From Ladona fulva (lineage: Eukaryota; Arthropoda; Insecta; Odonata; Libellulidae): a DNA stretch of 64,000 bases. The notes beneath the pieces were generated by a model. The model was not told where the DNA came from. It searched no databases and was given only the letters and a program-made list of their open reading frames with translations. The DNA is taken from positions 1 through 64,000 of the forward strand of contig KZ309392.1 in the NCBI GenBank assembly GCA_000376725.2. Reading direction: 5' to 3'. Each line of letters starts with the position of its first letter. Positions within the stretch are counted from its first letter, which is position 1. Shown one piece after another: positions 20,833 to 32,115 of the stretch. A program made the translations under genes and the position numbers.

Positions 20833-22950
20833 AAATATTTTTCTTCCTCTTCTGTCTTCTAAGCACGGCCTGGCATTCCTCAATCAGTCTTTTCGGGACA
20901 ACACCCTTATTTAGACGCTCTGATCTCCGTGATGGGTGAACTAACTTAGTTTGATCTACATGAGGAGGCCTAGACAAATTTGGGTTTGGTGATCTTGGTT
21001 GAGGTGAAATATCCTGGTTGGTATGTACGTTTGGCAATGCTGGAATATGGAGGTTTTCCAATGGCAACTGAAGAACTGGAGTTTTAGGTTCGGTGATACA
21101 TTCAGAACTCCTCGAAATTAACTGATCTATGTGACGTCTCCAAAGCTTGTCCCCAACTCTGACTTGATACGTTAACGGGGCAATGCGGTATAAAATTGTG
21201 CCAGCAGCCCACTTGCAGTGCTGTGAACGGTAATCACGATCCCAAACGGTATCTCCGGTGTGAAAACACCTGATTTTTTTTCTGGATTTGATCGTTTCTC
21301 TTGAGATCTTTCTACATTTTTCTCTGGCTTGATAAAAACTGCGTCTAATGGAAGGCGAACTTGATGCCCAATTAGCAGATTGGCAGGAGTAAAGCCAGTG
21401 GTAGCATGTGCAGTATTTCTGTAAATCAGAAAAAATCGATATACTCGTCTCTGCAAGCGATCTAGGCCTATGTCCAGCTTCCATAGAACCGACTTCAGCG
21501 TTCTCACAAAAAGCTCTGCCTCTCCGTTCGAACGAGGGTGGTATGGAGAAGAATAAACATGTTGTATTTGGAACTTTTTACAGAAAAGTTTTAATTCTGT
21601 GGATGTGAATTACGGCCCATTATCTGAGACCAGTTGTTCTGGTACTCCAAAGTGTGCAATTACACTGGAAACTGCATTAATTGTAGCCTGATTGGTTGCA
21701 TTCTTCATGGGGAATACCTCTGGCCACTTTGTCCTGGCATCCACAATAAATAACCAGTGGAAACCATGCAAAGGCCCAGCAAAATCAATATGTAATCGGT
21801 TCCATGGCTTTGCTGGAAACTCCCATGGGTGGACAGGAGCTTGAGCTGCTTCTGATCGTTGGTTTTGACAATGCAGGCACTTACGAACAGTTTCCTCAAT
21901 TTCTCGATCCATGTTTGGCCACCAAACTCTTGTACGGGCCAAGTTTTTCATTTTAGTCATACCAGGATGTCCTTCGTGCAACTCGCATGGCACGGCTGAT
22001 TGTAATTCTTTTGGGATTACCATCTTAGAACCCCAGAACATACAGCCATTCTCGATAGCTAGCTCACTTTCACGCTTATGAAATGGTTCCAATTTTTTCT
22101 CAATTGGACTGGGCCAATTGGAATTCATTGCACGAAGAACGTGACACAGCAACTAGTCCCGTCGGGTAGCGACTGCAACTTTTATGGCTGAGAATTCTGT
22201 AATTTGGTCTTCATCTATGTCGAACTCATCGTCATCCATATTCTGTTGAATGGGCAGTCGCGACAGACCATCGGCATTTGCGTGTTTCGCAGTTGGCTTG
22301 AAATGGAGGTTGTAGGAGTACCCCATCAAGGTCAAAGCCCAACGCTTTAGCCGTGCAGATGTACGGTCGGAATAGGTTTATCGGCTGCAAACAGCGCCAA
22401 TAGTGGTCCGTGTAAAGTTCGAAAGTACGTCCATACAAATATTGTCGAAACTTGGTGACTCCAAAAATGATTGAAAATGCCTCTCGTTCCACTTGAGCGT
22501 AGTTTCGACGTGCAGAGGAAAGAGTTTGCGAAGCATAAGGTATTGGCTTCTCAGTTCCATCAGGTAAGATATGGAACAAAGTTGCACCTACCACACAAGC
22601 AGATGCATCTGTAGCCAAACCCGAGGGAAGATTCGGGTTATAATGGTACAGGACTGGTGGTTTGACCATGACTTTTTTTTAGCTTCGTAAAAGCCTTTTT
22701 CTGGCTGACAGACCACTTCCATTTCCCTTCCTTAGCCAACACCTCATAAAGTGGTGCGCATATGGTAGCTAAATTTTGGACGAACCTTCTGTAATAATTG
22801 ATAAAGCCCAAGAATGAACGAAGCTCATTGACATTCTTTGGCTCTGGTGCATTTTGAATCGCCGTGACCTTGTCCTCAGTATTGTGTAATCCATGTTCGT
22901 CAATGACATGCCCCAGATATTTAACAGAGCTTGCTCCAAAAACGCATTTG
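20831..22950 (-). pseudogene. Gypsy pol: reverse transcriptase end, RNase H, integrase
   Basis: Minus-strand Ty3/Gypsy polyprotein, lacking gag, protease and most of the reverse transcriptase. Order: NKCVFGASSVKYLGHVID (22950-22900), ELRSFLGFINYYRRFV, the RNase H stretch GLATDASACVVGATLFHILP through YASQTLSSARRNYAQVEREA and YTDH (about 22620-22430), the H2C2 zinc-binding part of integrase (HEGHPGMTKM to CLHCQNQ, about 22000-21870), and the integrase core with HIDFAGPLHG and VSDNGP, then PRSNGEAE for the catalytic aspartates and glutamate. The basic C-terminal part with HTGDTVWDRDYRS follows and ends ...KRKKNI at 20831. Interruptions include a stop at 22153-22155 in an otherwise continuous frame, another next to VSDNGP (about 21610) and several frameshifts. 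At 22950 it is joined to Copia sequence. Confidence 0.9.
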
Positions 22951-24721
22951 TTTCTGCTTCATGGATGTATTCTTTGAGGTATTCTTCTGTTTCATCCTTT
23001 GTGTGAAGCAAATATATTTTCAGAAAATGAGTATAATCATCCAGTACAGTTAAAAAGTATCTTTCTATGTCGTATGTTTCTGGGGTCATTTTTCCACAGA
23101 CATCTGTGTGCAGGATCTCCAGAGGTCTAGTGGTTCTAGTCCTTTCTTGTGAAAATGGATTTCTGGTTTTCTTGCTTATGATACAAGATTCACATATTTC
23201 TTCTTGACCGTTGTATCTCTACAACGATATCTTTGTCTATTCCATCAAACAAATCAGGTATTTTTCTTAGATCATTGAAATTGATATGGCCCATCTTTTT
23301 GTACCAGTTAGTGGTGCTTTCTCTTTGGGTTAGCATTGCTTCATAACATTTCTGATTCTTCATATCAATCTCCCAGAGTTCTTGTTTTGTTTTCTTTCCT
23401 TCCATCACTATTTCACCTTCTACAATGGCTATCTTGCCATTATGGACTACTTTTACTGCTTCATCATCAAAGATAGCAATACCATTATTTCAGTTACTGC
23501 ATTTATAGACAGTAGATTCCTGCTCAAACCAGGTAAGTGTAGGACATTGGTGAGAGTAACTTCTTTGGATTCCACTTTTCCAGAGAGATTTGAAGTAAGA
23601 TTTTGTCCCTTTTTGGCTACTCCTATTTTTATTTCTTTTATTTCCTTGGAATCAGTCAGGATATATTCATCTTTGACAAAATGTGCTGTTGCGCCTATAT
23701 CTGCCACAAATATGTAATCAGGTTCTGATCTGAAATTTGTACATGTCCTTTCATTTTCTGTCAGATAGGGTAAGTATGCCACCTTTGTGTTGTTGTCTTT
23801 TTGGCTTTCTCTATATCTGTTTTCATGTTCATATTTCCATCTACATTTGTCCTGAGGATGATTAACTTTCTTGCAGAATTTGCACGTTGGGAACGTTTTT
23901 CCTTGCCAGCATTCTTCTACATTGTGTCCGTCTTTGTCACACTTCTTACAATGCTTAAATGTTTGTTCATGTTTCTGAATATCTTTATATTGTCTTTGCT
24001 CTCGATGTGGTCTTTGCAGTTTATTGTTTTCGGGATTTGATCTGCACTCAAACTTGCGATGTCCCTGTTTACTACAGTGGTTGCATATACCTTTGAACTT
24101 GTATGCTTAGAATGCAACTTTTTCGTCTTGACTTTGAGAGTTGTTTTTCAGTTTTTCCTCATCTTTGAGTAATCTTGCTCGTAAATTCTCTAGTGTTTTC
24201 TTATCTTCAGCCGTCGAATCCCAGGCACTACCAAAATGTTTAAAATGATCAGGCAAGATCGTCAATATCTTTGTCATTAGCATTATATCATATACAGTAT
24301 GTTTCAGGTTGTTCATTCTGAACGCGAGTGTTTGTAATGCTGCAATATTGGTCATAACATCGACCGACTTGTTGTATTCGTATTTGATAAATTCTGCGAT
24401 TAGTTGACTCTTTGTTTCCTCCGTATCTCTCTTGTAGATACTGGATAGTTTTTCAAACATATCCTTTGCCGTTTTTGAAGTTAAAACGTGAGATTTCACC
24501 GATGGATCTATTGTTCTTAGGATGATTATCTTGGCGTTAGCGTCCTTAGTAATCCATTCCCTCTTCTTTTTCTCGTCCGCACTGTTCCAGAGTACTTGTT
24601 CCATCTATCGCGCTCATCAGCTGTTTTGCTTCAAACAAAATCCTTATATCAAATTCCCAAAGCGGATATGTAGCAGTATCGATAATTTTTGGCACAGATT
24701 CCAGTTCTTCTTTTGATGTCA
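22951..24721 (-). pseudogene. Copia gag-protease-integrase, truncated
   Basis: Minus-strand Ty1/Copia polyprotein. It starts MTSKEELESVPKIIDTATYP at 24721 and continues through the UBN2-type gag (DMFEKLSSIYKRDTEETK, LILPDHF-like region). CCHC zinc knuckles near 24090 and 23960 (CKKCDKDGHNVEECW and CKFCKKVNHPQDKC) and a retroviral-type protease with ADIGATAHF (about 23700) follow. The protease active site is DIG instead of the common D-S/T-G. Next come LHLPGLSRNLLSI, the GAG-pre-integrase segment WYKKMGHINFNDLRKI (about 23310), and the start of the integrase core (FLTVLDDYTHFLKIYLL, about 23050). Sequence similarity to Copia stops after KEYIHEAE at about 22955. Frameshifts occur at about 24600 and 24110, with others in the protease-integrase part. 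Reverse transcriptase and RNase H of Copia type are absent. Confidence 0.88.
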
Positions 24722-24807
24722 TTGTTGCTCGCTACGGCATGCACAGATATTTTTTCGTTATTTTGTTGTACTTCTCAATTTTTTCGTTTTTCAAATCCTT
24801 CTTAGCC

Positions 24808-24822
24808 TCTGGGCCCATAACC
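24808..24822 (-). other. Copia primer-binding site
   Basis: Minus-strand GGTTATGGGCCCAGA. GTTATGGGCCCAG is the site used by Drosophila copia-type elements, complementary to the anticodon-loop half of initiator methionine tRNA. It lies 87 bp upstream of the gag ATG. Confidence 0.75.
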
Positions 24823-24965
24823 TGTCGTTATTTTGAGGAAGTCTTTAGGTATTTTATCGGATTCTAAAATATATTAATCCTGGTATATCTTAATAACGTG
24901 CATCATCCATAGTTGTCAACGAGGAAGTTTTTTGTTTACTATTTACATTGTTTACCAGAGCAACA
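24823..24965 (-). repeat. Copia 5' LTR (inferred)
   Basis: On the minus strand it would run TGTTGCTCTGG ... AATAACGACA, ending immediately before the primer-binding site. TGTTG starts are usual in Copia LTRs and 143 bp is short but possible. The outer end is inferred from the TG alone; no matching 3' copy exists in the window. Confidence 0.5.
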
Positions 24966-25724
24966 TACATAACGACAGTGATATGAAAATATGATATGAA
25001 GTTTCGAAAATTTATACAAAGAAAATCTGTGCTCGGGAAATCTCTTTATTTATAAATACAGAAAGGACATGACACCCTATTTACAGATACTTTCCGAAGG
25101 TTGGCAACCTTGCCCTATGAAGTTGGTACCCTTGAAATTAATTCATAATTGTTCAATAAAGATAATTGCAACTAATTACGAGGTATCTGCTCGAGATTTA
25201 TCTGAGAAAGTAATTGCAAGGAATTTTATAATTATCAACATTAATAAGTTGGTAACCCTGCTTAGAAGTGGATTTTATAAGTCAACAAATGCCTTATACC
25301 GATTTGGCGGGGCCGAAAGCTGTATATTAGAAATTCACATCGCAAAATTCGAAAATTTTTTCCGCCCTCGTTTTTGTATGGGATTTGTTCCTGAGAGTGA
25401 ACGAGTGCTTTTCAATGTTTGTTATCAGATGCAATAGAATTTTTTATTACAATATTACTAACTTTTGTCATTACATCGGACCTTCTACTACATATTTCTA
25501 AAGTATGAGGTTCATAGGTTTCGTTTTACCACGAAAATGTTTCTACAATATGATATACTGTAAATTTAGGACATCAGTCCGCGTTTTGTTTAATAAATAA
25601 GAATTTAAACAAATGACAAAGTAAAAAACCTCATCATTGTTTAGATAAAGGCCCATTCTTGAAGAACTGCTAAAGATTTGGCTAACAAAAGGCAAATAAA
25701 TATTTATGAAGGAATAAAGGTTCT
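24966..25724. other. Anonymous sequence beyond the Copia LTR
   Basis: A 122-codon plus-strand frame at 25069-25437 has no domain that I recognise. Nothing else was seen. Confidence 0.4.
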
Positions 25725-25742
25725 AGGGGTCAAATGACCCCT
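25725..25742. repeat. 18-bp palindrome
   Basis: AGGGGTCA and TGACCCCT around a 2-base spacer, just beyond the stop of the SANT-like frame. Similar GGTCA/TGACC palindromes occur at ends of some DNA elements; the role here is unknown. Confidence 0.5.
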
Positions 25743-25752
25743 TCCCGTCCTT

Positions 25753-26118
25753 CTAGGTAGGGCGAAACTCCTGTCCTCCTAGTGCTAAACTTTGTTTTCC
25801 TATAGCCATGACCTTTTTGGTCTCTTTCTTTATTGCATCATATTTGGCTTTTAGTTTTCTCCATGATCTAGCATTTCCTTTCTGAGCGTGGAATCGTTCA
25901 ATTATCGTCTTCCACACAGCCTCCATTGCAGTGTCTAATGATCGTAAACTTGGAACTGAATATATAATAAATAGATTAAACACCACCTTAACTCACCTTT
26001 TGCTTCTATGTTGTAGCGTCACTTATTTTATTCTCCACTACATTTTTTCCTTCTCGACTAAGTTTAATAATATTATTTGTTCTTCCACAGTAAAATTTTT
26101 ACTTCTTTTCTCTTCCAT
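25753..26118 (-). pseudogene. Myb/SANT-like DNA-binding domain protein, broken
   Basis: The minus strand starts MEEKRSKNFTVEEQIILLNL then VEKEK; one added base restores NVVENKISDATT, and after an interruption AMEAVWKTIIERFHAQKG and ARSWRKLKAKYDAIKKETKK follow. This is the trihelix-like Myb/SANT domain (Myb_DNA-bind_5 type) that is common as a single-exon multicopy gene in insects and in Harbinger-related elements. Evidence of decay: a frameshift in the AAAAAA run near 26050, a stop (TAG) after DATT, and about 60 extra bases between DATT and AMEAVW. The extra stretch starts GTGAGT and contains ...ATATTCAG, so a small intron is possible, but the preceding stop argues for a pseudogene. It ends GGQEFRPT at 25756. 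Confidence 0.65.
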
Positions 26119-27563
26119 TGCCTAAATGGAAGGAGAGGCAAATATGCCGATAAATTCTAGAATGAGCTTCCTATCAAGGATGAGCGGGAAATATTACGAT
26201 GCGTTATTGTTTAAAGAAAAACCACGGCAACGGATATGAAAATTACTCTCGGGCAAGGCGTCTTTTAGGTAAAGTGGTAGGTAACTAACCATCACTTGAC
26301 AAAGTTTTGTAATACGGGCCATGACGCTAACTGGAGGTTAAGCTTAACCTTCAGGTTAAGTAACTATCAGATTTAACTATCGATTGTAATACCAGGCCTT
26401 AAAGTATAAAATAGCGTGTTTGGAGCGTGTTTGAAGCATCCTGAATCATTTACGTTTCTAAAATTACAACTTTATCGACACAGATGGTTTCACAAAATCC
26501 AAGAAACATTGAATTAAATGCTTTTTCACATAGCTATATGCGTATTATCATATCTGTAACTACATTTTTGTAAAGAGGAAATCAACGATTGACAATTCCA
26601 TTGGTCTTGAAATGGATGGGTTCAGATACTTGATGAAATTAATTTAAATAGGAAAATGTTTTTGACCGAAAAAATGCAAATCTGGGTCTTTCTCCTAATT
26701 GGTCGATTTTTGGCCAATCAGGGTTGAGCGGTTGTTTATTTCCGGAAAATGTTACGAATTTTCCGTATATTTAAACAAGTATCCTGATATTTCGAAATTC
26801 TATTCTAATATATTCTATTTTACACTACTAAAATAAGATTTTATGACCACTTAGCTTTCTTGTGACACTTGCTTCAATTTCGTAGGACCATTGTTTCTAA
26901 TTTAATTTTTAAAGGAAACGCCTTCGGCAAGTCATAAAAACGTACTTTACGTTCATCGCTTATGGAAACGTATTTTGTACTCCTGGGTTCGAACTCGGGC
27001 CTTTACAGAGATGAGAATAGTTTTCCTGGGGGTTTCAGCATCGTAGAAGCACAATGCCGTTTATTTCTGATCTCTTAGTCAAGCCGTTTCTGAGATATAT
27101 AGGGGACGGACAGACAGACAGATATTTGCTTTTTATATGTATGATATGGCGTTAGAATTCCATTAAAAGCTATTCTCACCAAGTTCGTATGTTTAGTTTT
27201 GTACGGCCAGCTATGTTATCAAAAGGAAACTGATGGATCAATTGAAGGCACTTGTTTGCGAAGTTATTACGAGATCTAACGTGATATCGCCGCTAATTCG
27301 ACTAGATTTCTTCCAGCATTGCCTTATTCAACTTAGTTGATTAAATATTCAAACAGAAAGATTTGTCTTTCCGCTATTCTTTTATGGACATAGGGTTACT
27401 TTTGGATGAAGCATTTTGTGAGGAAGCAGTAAATAAATGACGGAAACTTTGGTCCGCTATTCGTCATGTTTTCGAACATTAGTCAATATTCTCATTGCTA
27501 TCCTTTTCTTTAAGTCTCCATGTTTTCTAGGTAAGAGAAACGTGGTTTATTTAACGGAAAATA
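26119..27563. other. Anonymous sequence with element relic at 26970-27130
   Basis: At 26984-27006 a B-box-like GGGTTCGAACTCG occurs, and near 27102-27122 the string GGACGGACAGACAGACAGAT, common near the ends of interspersed repeats in insects. No gene was recognised. Confidence 0.4.
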
Positions 27564-27567
27564 AATA

Positions 27568-27720
27568 TAAATTCCAAGGAAAAGGGTTACGGTGACTTTG
27601 CACGTAATGGCGTGTACCTGGGAAAAACCCAAGGAAAATCGAGCATTAAAAATGTCTGACAGAACTAGGACTTCAGATTCCGGGTTCGAGTCCTCGTTCT
27701 GCAAGACTTTTGTCATTCAA
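27568..27720 (+). mobile_element. Composite SINE-like repeat
   Basis: The segment AAGGAAAAGGGTTACGGTGA ... GGCGTGTACCTGGGAAAAAC also occurs, diverged, at 48629-48712 and 51931-52014, showing it is interspersed. Here it is followed by a tRNA-like segment with B-box GGGTTCGAGTCC (27681-27692). Whether head and tRNA-like part form one element is unproven. Confidence 0.5.
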
Positions 27721-29930
27721 CTATCTATAACTAACTCAACAGTTTTCCTCGGGAATACAAATTTTATTTCCATACACTGTCACCCTTGATTCTGCTTCCC
27801 TCTCCACGATTCTTTTACAAACCCCAGCCGTTGAAACCGCTGCTAACCTCTTCTCCCACACCCTAATTTCACATTCATCCTTGCTCCGACACCTCTCTTC
27901 CTTTTCCTGCATCTCCCTTTCCTTAAATGCGAAAAATACTACTCGGCTTCTTTTCCTTTCGCATCTCAACCGCCACTTCCAGCTCTTTCAACCTATTTCA
28001 CGCTCTACGCTCCACGCTTCCCGTTAGTCGTTTTTTCTTCCATTCATTCCACCCCTTAGATACGGCGACTCGCCATCTACTGTCCAAAAGCTAAACTAAC
28101 ATCCTTTTCCGCCTCCGCTTTCTCCCTCTCTCTCGTTTAAACCTCCTCATTTGAAAGCGTAGCCGCAAACTGAACACCAAAGTTTTCCTTCATCAACTAC
28201 CTTTGGCCCTATTTACCTTCCTCTTTTTATAATTTTTTGATGATCTTTCTACTCTTTTTCCTGTTTCTCCTCGTTCGAATGACGGTGCTTTACCTCTTCC
28301 ATTTATCGTTTCAAGTGGAAAATTTCTCTTGAACTTTAAGGTTCTGTAGTATCAGGTGTTTTACTTCTCACGTTACCGCCCGTACGTTTCGTCTAAATAG
28401 CGATATTTTTCCCCCTATTCGATTTTTTTCGATTATTCCACTTTTTCGCTTTGAGCCACGCGTGCTTTAATTATCTTCTTTTCTCCTTTCTCATGGTTGA
28501 AGGATGTATTTTGGGCAAATATAATCCCAATGGACAAGAACCCTCAAAATTAAGAAAGCAATAAACAAGAGTTAAGACAGTTATATTCCCGCAAATTTTC
28601 CACTCTCAAGTAAAAAATATGTCATTATTAATCATTCAATCGTAAGCCAATGGTTTCAACCCCTCATATAAGTAAAACCCATGCAGAAGATATTGAAATA
28701 AAAGCTAGGGTTTCTCAGACTTGGAGACTGGAACTTAGCTTCTTAGCTTCACTGAAACCTATTCCGTAATATATTGTTTCAGCATTAACACAATTAAAAT
28801 AATTAACTTATACGAGACTTGAAGCATAATTACGGCGAACTGGACTCGTACCAAAACTGTCTTTAAGTGCGTAAGTAAGTAACTAAGTTATGAGACGTAA
28901 AGAAATGTAAAAGTTTCAGTAAAAGTAAAAGATAAAATGCTCCGTCGGTTGACCAGTTCCGAACCTCTACTTGTATATACCTCTCTAATATTTATTTACA
29001 ACCTATTATCTGTAACTAAAAATATTTTTATTCCTGTCTTTATTATCTTCTATAAATGCTATGCCATTAAAAAACGAAAGGGACACTCCCACTATTTCCC
29101 TCCATTGAAATATATCGTCCAGATGTTGTTATTACTGTGTTGGTAAAGGCCCATTATCTGTCCTTACGTCTGCCCCATTATTGACTTATTAACATGGCGT
29201 TATATGGTAACTAGTGGAATGGGAACTGAGTGGGAGAGAAAATCCAAGATTAATCCAAAGAAATGCAGATACACTAATTAGTTCATATATTATGAAGGTA
29301 GTGATTTCTTTCCCGAAAGAATAAACACAAAATCGGGATCGAGAATTCTGAAAACGTCGATAGCGGTGCCGTAAAGTTAAACTGCTGGTGACTGAATTGG
29401 TAGATCAGCCTTTTCTTCTCGTAGCAAGATATTCTTTACATTTCATTTTCTATTTAACGGAAATACTTTTTCAGTGGGACTGAAAAAGTGGGTTAGTATG
29501 CGAGGAAAATGTTTTGTCAATTCATTTGGAAAAAGAAGGTGAGATATCCTTATTAAGAATCTCCTTAGTGACGAAACAGAAACATTCTTCTCTTCTGAAA
29601 AATTTTATTTCGGTTCGAATATCTTAAAGTAGGAAAAATTGCTTCAAGTAAGTCTTTATTGCTCTGTTAGGCATAGCTCGTGGAAATGGGGATTTACTTT
29701 GGGTGTTTACATGGTTGTAGAGACATAATTAGGCGTATACTTCCTGCAGTAGAGCTGTTAATGTTAAAAAACTCACGAAGGAATTTTTTTATTTACTCAA
29801 TTAAAAATAAGTGATTAGCTAAACACTTAACACTATTATTTTATCGGCAATTCATTCCCAATGCATTTTGCCACTCAAATCTCACTATTTACATAATGAT
29901 TGTTTGATAGTCATCAATCAGAACTATGTA
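27721..29930. other. Anonymous sequence
   Basis: 27780-28500 is pyrimidine-rich on the plus strand with many short tracts but no repeat unit; short frames only. 28500-29930 is AT-rich with nothing recognised. Confidence 0.45.
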
Positions 29931-30544
29931 TGAATCGTGCATTTCCAAAACGTTGTAAATGCCAAAATTGGAAAATATTACTTTTCATACTAAAACACGT
30001 TGTAAATGCCATATCTTTCTGTGACAATACAGTTTGTCTGGATAGTGCTGACCCTAGCAGGAGAAAACCAAACTAGAAGTAGCAGTGCTAGTCAAAACGT
30101 TGTAACGTCCAGTCTGCAACAACGTGGACATTAGTTGCTCCATTGTTAGTCTGACATACGACAACGACGGACGTTTATAGGTTATGTTGTGTTTTTATTG
30201 ATACTTTGAAGTTTGAGTACTTTGAAGAAATGTTACAGGAAACTCCACCAAACGCAGCTCCACAAAATGATGAAAGAATATGAACTTTTCCTAATGGTTA
30301 CGTGCAGTGACTTGCATAGCATTTGCAACGTTTTGAAGTTGCAATTAAGAAAAAGCATTTTTTTAATGTAAACTGATGAGAATTTTTATTTTTAAAAATA
30401 ACAGATTCAATTTCTACTTCAAAAATAATTTAATGTGTTATTCACCTACTTAATAACACATTTTTTCTTTGCAAAATATGTTTTTTCTACTTCCTGTAAA
30501 ATTTTACTTTTGGCACTTACAACGTTTTGGAAATCCACGATTCA
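29931..30544. mobile_element. 614-bp non-autonomous DNA transposon (MITE-like)
   Basis: The terminal inverted repeats of about 37 bp begin TGAATCGTGCATTTCCAAAA (left) and TGAATCGTGGATTTCCAAAA (right, inverted), both continuing CGTTGTAA. Direct TA flanks both ends (29929-29930, 30545-30546). The motif AACGTTGTAA or a variant recurs inside at 29995-30004, 30096-30105 and, inverted, near 30326, which may be transposase binding sites. No transposase frame is present; the only ATG frames are tiny. Confidence 0.8.
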
Positions 30545-30558
30545 TATCATGAATAAAA

Positions 30559-30714
30559 TGATTGTGGCAGGCTTTACAGTGTAGAAATCTATATAAATAT
30601 GATAGTAAGCATAAAAGTAGAATTAAACTTTTCCACAAATGTATTTAAACACACGACCAGGCCATTATCAGGTGACGAAGGCCGATCTGTGCCGAAAATA
30701 CATTTGTGGAAAAG
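30559..30714. mobile_element. Foldback element FB2, degenerate hammerhead-type core
   Basis: Inverted arms of 19 bp (30628-30646, 30696-30714: CTTTTCCACAAATGTATTT). The loop contains, on the plus strand, GTGACGA (30672-30678), an extra A, GGC/GCC (30680-30682, 30691-30693) and GAAA (30694-30697). This matches the hammerhead left core except that the first C is G. The box ATTGTGGCAGGC (30561-30572) precedes the arms. Confidence 0.55.
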
Positions 30715-32054
30715 CGTAATTGTAATATTATTCTTACCATCCTAATAATATATCATGAGTTAAATCTAATACTATTTCATAAATATATCATACAACTCCG
30801 ATATATTTACCCAATATAATATATCCATTGCTTCCGGCAATGATTCTGCGTATTTAGCATAGCTCTGAATGAAAGTATGACACAAATGTTATTGCAGTTC
30901 GCTCGTCAAGTTACCCACCATATGTTTTATACATGTGTAAACCTAGGTAGACCTTCTTAAACGCATTCACTGAGAAATTTCTAATATAATTCCCGCTTAA
31001 ATTCGTTACAAATGCCCAAAAACCTTACTGACCGCAGAATAGCTGTCCTGGATAACCTGGGCTCAAGGAAAAAAACTTCGCTCCGTTGACTCCCCTCCAG
31101 CCCATACTCCGTGCTGACCCTGTCCTTTCTTTTCTCTTTGTCCACCTCTCTTTACCACAAAGAACGGCACCCTGTTTCCCTTTCGTTCTTTTGATGAGGG
31201 CTATTGACCGTTTGATTAAAAATGCGTGAGCTCAGCGGACTACTTTGTTGACGTGTATTGCGGGCACATGTCCTTTTTTCTAATTCCCTCTTTCTTTTAC
31301 GCCTAGGGAAAGGGAGATAGGAGTGAAATCCCTTTCGCCTTATCTCCCTTTTCACAATATATAATTAAGTATGGAATAAGTATCCTCCCTCATATATCTA
31401 AAATTAGATCTTTATTGAAAAAATACATAAAATCATTTATTTTCCTTCAAGTTGCGCACATCGGTAGCTACAAATTTCTCTTACTATTTAGACAATAAAA
31501 GGATTCCTAAACTACCTGGTTGTTTTAAGAAGCGATTGATCACCTGGCCAGTTTTTGACAACATAGGAGTGAACCGCTCTCCAGAGGGCAGAACGACAGA
31601 AATAAGTGAAAATCTAAAGATACAATGTTTAGTGTTTATAGCAGACTGGGTAAATATCGCATTTGTGGTAAGATAAGCTCAACGTACCTATTAATCCATA
31701 CTGGCCACCCCAGTTATCCCATTTCTATCTCGAAGCTGAGTTTAAACTGCAGTACTTATAGTCAATAACGATCACCGGAGATGCAATACTGATCATTATC
31801 TCATATAGGTAGCCTTTTGATCTCAATTTTAAAGTCATTGCATTCCTTCTTAACATATCTTCATACCTTTCCTTCTTGTTAGCCTTATTCTCATCACTTA
31901 CTTGGTCGGCTGAGAACTTTTTAACGATAGGTGATGATAAAGAATTTGGTTTTGGATGTGATCCTTACGGCTGGATGCTCTTCATGCCACAAACGCTTAT
32001 AGAAAAAATCCGATACACGAAATAACCCAAACTAGGAAAATCAAATTTTCTCAG
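30715..32054. other. Anonymous sequence
   Basis: Short frames at 31152-31355 (minus) and 31452-31676 (plus) resemble nothing recognised. Confidence 0.45.
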
Positions 32055-32115
32055 TAGCTCGAACCCGGTTGGACCTTTCGGTTGGACCGCACACTAACCA
32101 TTAAGCCACCGCAAT
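32055..32115 (-). mobile_element. tRNA-derived SINE fragment
   Basis: Minus-strand A-box-like GGTGGCTTAATGGTTAGTGTG and B-box CCGGGTTCGAGCT. Surrounding sequence unrecognised. Confidence 0.5.

Noticed and set aside
22769..23089. A functional Copia-Gypsy fusion protein at the junction
   Set aside because: The open frame crosses the junction, but its second half is the wrong frame of the Gypsy reverse transcriptase; the open run is accidental.
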